A stretch of DNA of 64,000 bases from an uncultured Prochlorococcus sp. (GTDB taxonomy: Bacteria > Cyanobacteriota > Cyanobacteriia > PCC-6307 > Cyanobiaceae), in contig CACOFO010000001.1 of the NCBI GenBank assembly GCA_902626435.1, positions 47,170 through 111,169 on the forward strand, written 5' to 3'. The notes below the pieces were generated by a model that was not told the origin of the DNA, ran no database searches, and saw only the letters and a program-made list of their open reading frames with translations. Of the stretch, positions 9,778-23,932 are shown in pieces (position 1 is the first letter of the stretch; every line of letters starts with the position of its first letter). The position numbers were made by a program, and so were the translations under genes.

Positions 9778-10436
9778 ATAGTAAAGAAAGTATTTACAAA
9801 TTTATAATTTGTGGAACAGACACAGATATTGGTAAAACTTTAATAAGCTCTTTTTTTGTAAGAGGATTAAATTCTTATTATTGGAAGCCTATTCAAAGTG
9901 GTATTGAAACGCAAACTGATAGCAAGACTGTTGAAAAACTTGCACGAGTAAGTAGAGATAAAATAATTAAAGAAGCGTATGTTTTTACAAAACCTCTATC
10001 TCCTCATTGGGCTGCTGAAATAGATAAAAAAATTATTAATTTTGACATTTTGAGATTACCGAAAGTAAAAGGTTCACTTGTTGTAGAAACAGCAGGGGGC
10101 TTAATGGTTCCAATAACACGCAATTTTTTGCAAATAGATCAAATAAAACAATGGAATCTTCCAGTTATACTAGTATGTAAGAGCTCACTGGGTACTCTTA
10201 ACCATACTCTACTTAGTATCGAGGCTTTAAAACGAAGAAATATTGAGATTTTAGGTTTGGTTGTTAATGGTGAAAAACACTTAGACAATCCAAAAACGCT
10301 AGTTGAATTTAGTGGAATTCCTTTAATTGCTGAATTTCCTTACATAAGAAAAATTGACTCAAATAATTTCGATATACTTTGGAAAGAACTTGAAATTCAA
10401 GATAAGTTGCTCTCACTTTTTAAACTCAAAAAATAA
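9774..10436 (+). CDS. bioD: Dethiobiotin synthetase
   Basis: It closes the ureido ring of dethiobiotin from 7,8-diaminopelargonic acid, CO2 and ATP. The P-loop GTDTDIGKTLIS is at residues 13-24; the family usually has GTDTGVGKT, so two positions are conservatively altered. The substrate region YWKPIQSG follows near residue 35, and VVETAGGLMVPI near residue 102 matches the E-GAGG segment with one change. The length of 220 is normal. It overlaps bioC by four bases and is five bases from bioA. Confidence 0.95.
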   Translation: MNSKESIYKFIICGTDTDIGKTLISSFFVRGLNSYYWKPIQSGIETQTDSKTVEKLARVSRDKIIKEAYVFTKPLSPHWAAEIDKKIINFDILRLPKVKGSLVVETAGGLMVPITRNFLQIDQIKQWNLPVILVCKSSLGTLNHTLLSIEALKRRNIEILGLVVNGEKHLDNPKTLVEFSGIPLIAEFPYIRKIDSNNFDILWKELEIQDKLLSLFKLKK

Positions 10437-10441
10437 GCCAA

Positions 10442-11743
10442 ATGAAATCGTTTGATTCAGAAACTCTTAATCAAAATTGGCATCCAAATATTTGGCCCCC
10501 TTTTACTCAAATCACTACCAGCAAACCTCAAATAGAAGTAACTCATGGTAAGGATGCGCTTATATTTACTAAAGATCCAAAAAAAGAACTAATAGACGCT
10601 ATCAGTAGTTGGTGGGTCACTCTTCATGGCCATAGTAACGCTTACATTGCTGATGCCATTTTCAATCAAGCAAAAACCCTTGAGCAAGTTATCTTTGCTG
10701 ATTTTTTACATCCTCAGGCACAAAAATTGGCAGAAAGGCTTAGTAAAGTAACAAAACTAGAACGATTATTCTTTTCTGATAATGGTTCTACTGCAGTGGA
10801 GGTAGCTTTAAAAATCGCCTTCCAATCATGGCAAAATAGAGGAGAGAAAAGATCTCAAATAGTGGCTTTTGATGGCGCTTATCATGGAGATACATTTGGA
10901 GCAATGGCCTTAGGTGAAAGAAATATTTTTAATGAGAGTTTTGATAATCTTATGTTCCCAGTTAGGAGAGTCCCATGGCCTTCAACTTGGATGAATGATG
11001 AAAAAGTAGAAAGCAAAGAAAATGAGGCAATCCAAAAATTAGAAACTCTTCTTAAAACCCCAACAGTAGCAGTTATTCTGGAGCCACTTGTTCAAGGAGC
11101 AGGAGGAATGAATATGGTTAGGCCTCAGTTTATTAAAAAAGTTTCAGAAACTATAAAAAATAATAATTCTTTGTTAATTGCCGATGAAGTATTGACTGGT
11201 TTTGGAAGATGTGGAACCCTTTTTGCATTTCAAAAAGCAAAAATAATTCCTGATTTAATAAGTATTTCAAAAGGCTTAACTGGTGGATTTTTGCCGATGG
11301 GAATAACTTTATGTAAAGAAAAAATTTTTCAGTCTTTTATTGATGATTCCCCAAGAAAAACTTTTTGGCATGGCCATAGTTTTACTGCTAATCCTTTGGG
11401 TTGTGCTGCGGCGAACGCTAGCCTTGATTTATTAGAAAAAGAACCCAACAAATACCTTTCACTTGAAGAAAAACATTTATTTCATTTAACTAAATTTAAA
11501 AAATTACCCTATGTAAAAAAGATTAGAGTATCTGGCACTATTGCTGCCTTCGATTTAGAAATTGGAAATAAAAAAGGGTATTTTAATAATATTGGAAAAG
11601 AAATAAAGAGTCTAGCAATGGCCCAAGGTTTATTTATTAGGCCCCTCGGGAATGTTATTTATCTTTTGCCACCTCTTTGTATAACTGATGCTCAATTAGA
11701 AAAAAGTTACTGGATAATAAAGCGCATCTTAGATAATCTGTAG
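10442..11743 (+). CDS. bioA: Adenosylmethionine-8-amino-7-oxononanoate aminotransferase
   Basis: BioA is a class III PLP aminotransferase that uses S-adenosylmethionine as amino donor to make 7,8-diaminopelargonate. The 433 residues carry the BioA N-terminal segment HPNIWPPFTQ, DAISSWWVTLHGHSN near residue 51, FDGAYHGDTFGAM near 145, the PLP aspartate in IADEVLTGFGR near 245, and the catalytic lysine in ISISKGLTGGFLPMG near 282. It is the last gene of the operon, and its stop lies seven bases from the convergent DUF3143 stop. bioB is not in this window. Confidence 0.97.
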   Translation: MKSFDSETLNQNWHPNIWPPFTQITTSKPQIEVTHGKDALIFTKDPKKELIDAISSWWVTLHGHSNAYIADAIFNQAKTLEQVIFADFLHPQAQKLAERLSKVTKLERLFFSDNGSTAVEVALKIAFQSWQNRGEKRSQIVAFDGAYHGDTFGAMALGERNIFNESFDNLMFPVRRVPWPSTWMNDEKVESKENEAIQKLETLLKTPTVAVILEPLVQGAGGMNMVRPQFIKKVSETIKNNNSLLIADEVLTGFGRCGTLFAFQKAKIIPDLISISKGLTGGFLPMGITLCKEKIFQSFIDDSPRKTFWHGHSFTANPLGCAAANASLDLLEKEPNKYLSLEEKHLFHLTKFKKLPYVKKIRVSGTIAAFDLEIGNKKGYFNNIGKEIKSLAMAQGLFIRPLGNVIYLLPPLCITDAQLEKSYWIIKRILDNL

Positions 11744-11750
11744 ATAAAAT

Positions 11751-12008
11751 TTAAGGTCCTTGCAGAATTGCATTTTCCACATCTTCTCTATTTATACAAT
11801 AGGAAAATAGTCTTTTAGTTTCTTGTCCTTCTCTTTCCCAGATAACACTTAAATCTTCTTGTTCAAAAAAAATAGTTGCATTCCAACTAGAAAGTAATAG
11901 ATACCATTTAGATGGATTATTTATATCTTTCACAGCACCTAAATCAGTTAGCCACAATTCCAATGATTTAAGTGAATGTTGGTTAATAGGTTTTTTAGAG
12001 AAATTCAC
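11751..12008 (-). CDS. DUF3143 family protein
   Basis: An 85-residue soluble protein that I assign to the cyanobacterial family DUF3143 on its SLELWLTDLGA opening and WYLLLSSWNATI-x-WERE pattern; no function is known. It sits 16 bases downstream of a DnaJ-domain gene on the same strand, so the two probably form one transcript. No catalytic motif or cysteine pair is visible apart from a single Cys near the C-terminus. Confidence 0.75.
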   Translation of the reverse strand: MNFSKKPINQHSLKSLELWLTDLGAVKDINNPSKWYLLLSSWNATIFFEQEDLSVIWEREGQETKRLFSYCINREDVENAILQGP

Positions 12009-12024
12009 AAACTTTTTTAAATAA

Positions 12025-12465
12025 TCATTTTATTAGCCAGATGGGAATTGTATCTAATTCTTTACCAGTAAAAGAAGCAATAAAAACTGAACAAATTAAA
12101 CTAATAGAAATGATAATAATCAAAAGAAATAACGAAAACAATTCACCGTTTGAAAAAGGTCTTCTATTCCCTACTAAATTTTGATTATTAGAATCAATTA
12201 TTAAATTATTAAAAATATTAGTATTATTTTTACTTATAGATTTTTCCTTTAGTTTGTCATCGTATATTTTTCTCAAATTACTATTATTTAAATTTTCATA
12301 AGCTTCTAAAACTTCTTGGAATTTACTTTTAGCATCGTCGATTTCTAAAGAAGTTGTATCAGGATGCAGCTCAATAGAAAGTTTACAAAATGCCTTCCTT
12401 AATTCATGATTTGAGGCATTTTCATTTACACCTAAAATTTTGTAATAGGAAATTTCCTCTTTCAA
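12025..12465 (-). CDS. Membrane-anchored DnaJ-domain protein
   Basis: Residues 6-70 form a J-domain (SYYKILGVNENASNHELRKA) with the HPD tripeptide near residue 34 that stimulates Hsp70/DnaK ATPase. There is no glycine/phenylalanine region, zinc domain or C-terminal substrate domain. After an Asn-rich linker, one strongly hydrophobic segment (LFSLFLLIIIISISLICSV) near residues 108-128 should anchor it in a membrane with the J-domain cytosolic. It is a type III J-protein that would recruit DnaK to a membrane site; the client is unknown. The DUF3143 gene follows at once. It is divergent from rsmG across 89 bases. Confidence 0.88.
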   Translation of the reverse strand: MKEEISYYKILGVNENASNHELRKAFCKLSIELHPDTTSLEIDDAKSKFQEVLEAYENLNNSNLRKIYDDKLKEKSISKNNTNIFNNLIIDSNNQNLVGNRRPFSNGELFSLFLLIIIISISLICSVFIASFTGKELDTIPIWLIK

Positions 12466-12554
12466 AATAATGTTTTATTAATATTGTAATTCTAATAAAT
12501 TTTTAATAAATAAAATGTATTCAATGAATAGTAAAAATTAATATTCATAACGAA

Positions 12555-13268
12555 ATGAAAAGACAAAACATTCCAAAGGAAATTTCTTCATTAATAACTG
12601 AAGAAGAAATAATTATATTTCAAGAATTACAAATTAAAATTGAAGAATTAAATAATAAAACCAATCTAACTAGATTAATTAATGGGGACGATTATTGGAT
12701 ATCTCAAGTATTTGACAGTATTTGGCCATTTAAAACTTTCCCAAATATTAATTTCGATAATAAAAAATTTTTAGATATTGGATCTGGCTGTGGCTTCCCT
12801 GGTTTAGCTTATGCCATAACTCATCCTACTTCAGAAATTTTCCTGATTGATTCTTCAAAAAAGAAAACAGAAGCACTAAAAATTTTAGTTAATGAGATCA
12901 ATTTCAAAAACAGTATTCATATAATAAATGATCGTATTGAAAACTTAGCCCATCAATCATCAATGAGAAATAGCTTCGATATAGCCACCACTCGAGCGGT
13001 GAGTAATCCATCCACAGTTTCAGAATATATACTTCCAATGCTAAAAAAAGAAGGTTTAGGAGTTTTGTACTGTGGCAAATGGACTGATGAAGACAGTAAA
13101 AATCTGGACAAAACTTTAGATACGTTAGAAGGAAAATTCAAAGAAAAAAAGAAGATTTTGTTACCAAGAAGTAAAGGCACCCGAAATATTGTTATTGTTC
13201 AACCAATAAATTTTTGCCCTGAAATTTACCCAAGAAAAGTTGGCAAACCTGAGAAAAATCCATTATGA
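12555..13268 (+). CDS. rsmG: 16S rRNA (guanine-N7) methyltransferase RsmG
   Basis: Also called GidB, it methylates G527 of 16S rRNA (E. coli numbering). The 237 residues match the family, with the SAM motif LDIGSGCGFPGLAYAI near residue 75, the NLTRLINGDDYW segment that precedes the fold, and TTRAVSNPSTVSEYILP near residue 145. It converges on the aldo/keto reductase gene with a two-base gap. The upstream gap contains TATTCA-A-TGAATA at 12518-12530, a perfect but probably fortuitous palindrome. Confidence 0.96.
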   Translation: MKRQNIPKEISSLITEEEIIIFQELQIKIEELNNKTNLTRLINGDDYWISQVFDSIWPFKTFPNINFDNKKFLDIGSGCGFPGLAYAITHPTSEIFLIDSSKKKTEALKILVNEINFKNSIHIINDRIENLAHQSSMRNSFDIATTRAVSNPSTVSEYILPMLKKEGLGVLYCGKWTDEDSKNLDKTLDTLEGKFKEKKKILLPRSKGTRNIVIVQPINFCPEIYPRKVGKPEKNPL

Positions 13269-13270
13269 AA

Positions 13271-14464
13271 TTATTTTTTTGATAATCTTTGAGCAACCTT
13301 ATCTCCAAATTTTTCTTTTAACATTCTCAATTTATTTATAACTTTTTTTGGATTTATATGACCTTCTAAAACTTTCATTAATTGTCCTTCAGAAACTTCC
13401 ACATCAAGTGAATTAGAGTTACATCCAGGGAACCAATGACTTCCATTACCAAGTAATTGATATCTAGATCTTGCAAATCCTTCCATATCCAACCAGTCTA
13501 TTAAATTTGAAAGCCAAAGCAGAACTGGAATATTAATATTTCCTGGCGTATTTTCCCAATTAGGAAGATTCCTATTCCAATTTTTGTACCACTCTAAACC
13601 TAAAGCATTAATTGATTCCTGCCTTAATATGTTTATTATCTTTGGAACATATTTCTCAGATTCTGATAACAAAGAAACCGCCTCTAAATGCAGATCAAAA
13701 TCTGACTCTTTAGCAATACCCACACTCAGAGTATGAACGTTTTGATTTCTTAAGCAAAAAAGATCATTAAAAACTATAGGGTGAAGGGGAGTGCAAAGTT
13801 CCAACATTTTAGTTGAGGGAGAATGTAGATGTCCCCCTTTATCAGTGGGACTTATTATGAAAACCCCAAGATCAAACTTATTTGCTAAATTTATAACCTT
13901 TGTATTTTCTTGATTTATGAAATACCAGTGCAAATTTACGTAATCAAATAGGTTTGTTGATATGGCCTTCTCAATAAGTGAAGATTTTCCATGGGTAGAA
14001 AATCCAATTGATCCAATTAAATTTTCTTTTTGCATCTTCCTTAAAATTTCAATGCAACCTCCATTTCTAATAGTCTGATGTAAATGTTCATCTGTATTAA
14101 TGCCATGTATCGCTAGCAAATCAATTCTTTTAACTTTTAATTTATCAATACTTGTTAGAACATCTTTCTTGAAAATTTCGGGATCACTATTTGGAGGAAT
14201 CTTGGTTTGAATAATATTTGGGATTTTTTCAATTTTTTTAAAACCCATCCCTAATTGCACCTCAGAAGTTCCATAGTACTTAGCAGTTTCTACATGGCTT
14301 AAGCCAAATTTATTAGCCAGATTTAATATATTTTCAACTTTATTTTGTTCTTCATATGAAATCTCAGAAAAATCTAATTGATCCCAACTTTTTTGAAATC
14401 TCATGCCTCCCAAAGATAAGATAGGAATCTTTAGATTGGTTCGACCAAATCTTCGATATTGCAT
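13271..14464 (-). CDS. Aldo/keto reductase family oxidoreductase
   Basis: The N-terminal two thirds form an aldo/keto reductase barrel, starting MQYRRFGRTNLKIPILSLGG. The catalytic-region ETAKYYGTSE near residue 56 carries Glu where AKRs normally have Asp. A lysine in IIQTKIPP and a histidine in LLAIHGIN match the rest of the tetrad. The C-terminal third is an extension beyond a single-domain AKR and lacks the CxxCxxC motif seen in some AKR-ferredoxin fusions; its substrate is unknown. It ends a minus-strand run and follows a separate ferredoxin gene by ten bases, which suggests but does not prove that the ferredoxin is its redox partner. Confidence 0.85.
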   Translation of the reverse strand: MQYRRFGRTNLKIPILSLGGMRFQKSWDQLDFSEISYEEQNKVENILNLANKFGLSHVETAKYYGTSEVQLGMGFKKIEKIPNIIQTKIPPNSDPEIFKKDVLTSIDKLKVKRIDLLAIHGINTDEHLHQTIRNGGCIEILRKMQKENLIGSIGFSTHGKSSLIEKAISTNLFDYVNLHWYFINQENTKVINLANKFDLGVFIISPTDKGGHLHSPSTKMLELCTPLHPIVFNDLFCLRNQNVHTLSVGIAKESDFDLHLEAVSLLSESEKYVPKIINILRQESINALGLEWYKNWNRNLPNWENTPGNINIPVLLWLSNLIDWLDMEGFARSRYQLLGNGSHWFPGCNSNSLDVEVSEGQLMKVLEGHINPKKVINKLRMLKEKFGDKVAQRLSKK

Positions 14465-14474
14465 CTCTTTGAAA

Positions 14475-14834
14475 TTAATGCTTGTTCATCCTTGGTGGTT
14501 TTCCATGTGATTGAAACATATCCCTATCTAAACTATTTTCTAAATCATCCAATTCTTCAAATTTGACCCAGTGAATGCAATCAACAGGGCATGTATCTAT
14601 TGCTTCTTGCATAATATCTAAACTATCCCCATCTTGTCTAATAGCTCTGCTTCTGCCATGGAATTCGTCAACTATGAAAGTGTTTGAAGCAACATGCACA
14701 CAATATTGGCAGCCTATACATTTGGCCTCATCAACCCATATAGCTTTCTCAGCTAACTGACCACCTAATACAGGCTCCCAGCCTGTAATCTCAATGTTAT
14801 CTCCAAAATTATCTAATGGACCGTCAAAATCCAT
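14475..14834 (-). CDS. Ferredoxin with one [4Fe-4S]-type cluster
   Basis: A 119-residue small electron carrier. Cys39, Cys42 and Cys45 (CIGCQYC) plus Cys82 in a CP motif form one cluster site. A fifth Cys at 86 has no partners for a second cluster, because the usual fourth Cys of the first motif is absent. The protein has a 30-residue N-terminal extension and an acidic C-terminus. It lies between the aldo/keto reductase gene (ten bases) and ycf35 (nine bases) in one minus-strand run. The physiological partner is unknown. Confidence 0.9.
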   Translation of the reverse strand: MDFDGPLDNFGDNIEITGWEPVLGGQLAEKAIWVDEAKCIGCQYCVHVASNTFIVDEFHGRSRAIRQDGDSLDIMQEAIDTCPVDCIHWVKFEELDDLENSLDRDMFQSHGKPPRMNKH

Positions 14835-14843
14835 ATTTTGATG

Positions 14844-15236
14844 TTAGTTATCCCACTTGGTTAAAACCAATTCAATGGAACCGTCATTTTTGTTTTTTTG
14901 TTCCACAATTTGATAACCATCTTCTTTGGTTTTAGAAATAATTGTTTGGTAAGCATACATTTGTGTGACTTTAGAAATGAATCTTTCTACTGGCAGTTCA
15001 AATTTCCAAAGATCGAGATCAGTAACTAATTCATATGCATTTGAATTGTTATCCCATTTAAATCCAACTTTAGTATCACCAGGTAAATTCATACTTATAT
15101 CAACAGCTGTAAACTGCCCCCTGTAACCTTTAACAAACTTTTCTTCTTGATTTATGTTATAACCTAGGCTATCAAGGGCCAAAATTAATGGTTCTGCTTC
15201 TTTGAGCTGAGTTTTAATAGTACTAAAATGTGACAT
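14844..15236 (-). CDS. ycf35: Ycf35 / DUF1257 protein
   Basis: A 130-residue protein beginning MSHFSTIKTQLKEAEPLI, the typical Ycf35/DUF1257 N-terminus. The family is encoded in cyanobacteria and in some algal plastids and has no proven biochemical role. No catalytic motif or metal ligand is obvious. It overlaps the upstream DUF2997 gene by 14 bases and is followed by a ferredoxin gene after nine bases, which points to a co-translated unit. Confidence 0.9.
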   Translation of the reverse strand: MSHFSTIKTQLKEAEPLILALDSLGYNINQEEKFVKGYRGQFTAVDISMNLPGDTKVGFKWDNNSNAYELVTDLDLWKFELPVERFISKVTQMYAYQTIISKTKEDGYQIVEQKNKNDGSIELVLTKWDN

Positions 15237-15438
15237 TAGATTCGTTGTTGAGTTGTTTTAAGTTTTCATTTTGCTTAGAGACGAAAGCACCAGATGTTTG
15301 CTTCTTTACTGTCACTTTACCAAGAGCTTCTTCAAGATTTTTTGTAGCTTCATTGCATGAATTCCCAGTGAATCCTTCAACTGTTTCTTCAACTTTTCCG
15401 TCTTGATGAATTTTGAATCTTAATGTTCTTTGAGGCAT
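15223..15438 (-). CDS. DUF2997 family protein
   Basis: A short protein matching DUF2997 (PQRTLRFKIHQDGKVEETV at the N-terminus), a family commonly found beside DUF1257/Ycf35. I use the ATG at 15436-15438 (71 residues); a TTG nine bases upstream is the only alternative. It leads the run DUF2997, ycf35, ferredoxin, aldo/keto reductase, so the 146 bases upstream should hold the promoter. Function unknown. Confidence 0.82.
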   Translation of the reverse strand: MPQRTLRFKIHQDGKVEETVEGFTGNSCNEATKNLEEALGKVTVKKQTSGAFVSKQNENLKQLNNESNVTF

Positions 15439-15584
15439 TAAATTCAAGTACTAAGTACTTTTACTTTACATAGAATAACGAAAAAATTTTTTTTTAGTTG
15501 GTACAAGTTAATTTATTACAACTTTTATATTGAATAGTTGATAAATTAATTTTTTAAGTAGCGTTCTGTTAAAAAAAAAGATAT

Positions 15585-16352
15585 TTAGTTATAAAAACCT
15601 TGCATCCCCATTGAATCCAAGGCAGTTTTTGCTTCTTCCATAACAGATGGTTCTTTATCGAAAAGAGCTATCTTGGTACATTCGTCAACGAAACTTTCTT
15701 GAAATGTATTGTTCAATTTTTCATACAACCTACACAATGACCAAATGCAATTACTTCTTACAACTGATTCGTTATCTATCTTTAAACTTATTAAAAGCTG
15801 TTCTGCTGCTAATTGAGCATTTTCCAAAGAAACATTTCCAATTTCAGCTAAAGAACTAGATGACCATAACCTGACCGCGGCTACATCATTCTTTAAAGCA
15901 CTTATTAACGGATTTAGTACAATTTGATCATCATAATTAGCTAAGCTCCATGCAGTCGCCCTTCTAACATAAGCATTATCATCAGTCTCCAAAAGACTTA
16001 CAAGTTTCTTAACTGCGCTAGGACATGGATTTCGACCTAAAGCGTATACCGCACTCATTCTCTCAACAGGACAAGGTTGGTCGAGTAATGGTAACAAAAG
16101 GGGAAAAGATCTTTTATCTCTATATTCACAAAATATTCTTAAACCCTGTATTCTTTCTTCTCTGCTACCTGCAAGCATTTTTAAAGCTTCATTACACTCT
16201 TGAGCTATGTTTAAACCTTTTGAAAATGCATCTTCATCAATCTGCTCTAAAGGATCTATTTCAATCTCTAGAGCCAGTTCTCTGGCCAAAATATCTGGAT
16301 CAACTGCAATTTCAGCTAGGCTTTCTTTTTTAGGATCATTATTTTTTGTCAT
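15585..16352 (-). CDS. HEAT-repeat protein (PBS lyase-like repeats)
   Basis: The 255 residues include at least four alpha-helical HEAT-like repeats between about residues 65 and 220, with recurring patterns such as ERMSAVYALGR, VRRATAWSLAN and VRLWSSSSLAEIG. Repeats of this type occur in bilin lyases (CpcE) and in NblB, but also in many scaffold proteins. High-light Prochlorococcus has no phycobilisomes, so a scaffold role in photosystem assembly or pigment handling is at least as likely. The start is ATG at 16352, only 18 bases after a small membrane peptide gene on the same strand. Confidence 0.85.
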   Translation of the reverse strand: MTKNNDPKKESLAEIAVDPDILARELALEIEIDPLEQIDEDAFSKGLNIAQECNEALKMLAGSREERIQGLRIFCEYRDKRSFPLLLPLLDQPCPVERMSAVYALGRNPCPSAVKKLVSLLETDDNAYVRRATAWSLANYDDQIVLNPLISALKNDVAAVRLWSSSSLAEIGNVSLENAQLAAEQLLISLKIDNESVVRSNCIWSLCRLYEKLNNTFQESFVDECTKIALFDKEPSVMEEAKTALDSMGMQGFYN

Positions 16353-16370
16353 TTAAAAAAACTAAAAATA

Positions 16371-16520
16371 TTAATTCATGGGTGCAGGCGACATCATATC
16401 TCCTGGCAACCAAATTCTCGCACTAACTGCAAAGAAGGCAATACCAAAAAGTGCGACTATAGCGAAAGGTAAAATTTTTGTCTTAATAAAACCCAAAGAT
16501 TCAAAATTGATTAAATCAAT
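16371..16520 (-). CDS. Small single-span membrane peptide with a non-ATG start
   Basis: The minus strand is open from a TAA at 16530-16532 to a TAA at 16371-16373, encoding one transmembrane helix (KILPFAIVALFGIAFFAVSA) then ARIWLPGDMMSPAPMN. No ATG precedes the helix. Possible starts are ATT at 16518-16520 or 16521-16523, which follow an AGG tract by a few bases, or TTG at 16494-16496, which gives 41 residues. The composition, length and Pro-rich hydrophilic tail resemble small photosystem or cytochrome-complex subunits, but I cannot name the family. It lies between rlmN and the HEAT-repeat gene on the same strand. The opposite strand is also open here but encodes nothing recognisable. Confidence 0.55.
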   Translation of the reverse strand: MDLINFESLGFIKTKILPFAIVALFGIAFFAVSARIWLPGDMMSPAPMN

Positions 16521-16565
16521 AATAACCTGTTACATATACTTTAAAAAAATTTTCTTTAGATAATA

Positions 16566-17618
<1,053 letters not shown>

Positions 17619-17641
17619 CTATCTTTACTATGAAATTATTT

Positions 17642-17797
<156 letters not shown>

Positions 17798-17847
17798 TTA
17801 CAAATTTAAAGATTCATTCTACTTAATAAAAGAAATAATAGATAATA

Positions 17848-21981
<4,134 letters not shown>

Positions 21982-21988
21982 TTAAGTT

Positions 21989-23920
<1,932 letters not shown>

Positions 23921-23932
23921 TTAATTGAATAT

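Noticed and set aside
16378-16563. 61-codon plus-strand frame between the HEAT-repeat gene and rlmN
   Set aside because: The opposite strand encodes a plausible membrane helix peptide here, whereas this frame has no recognisable features.
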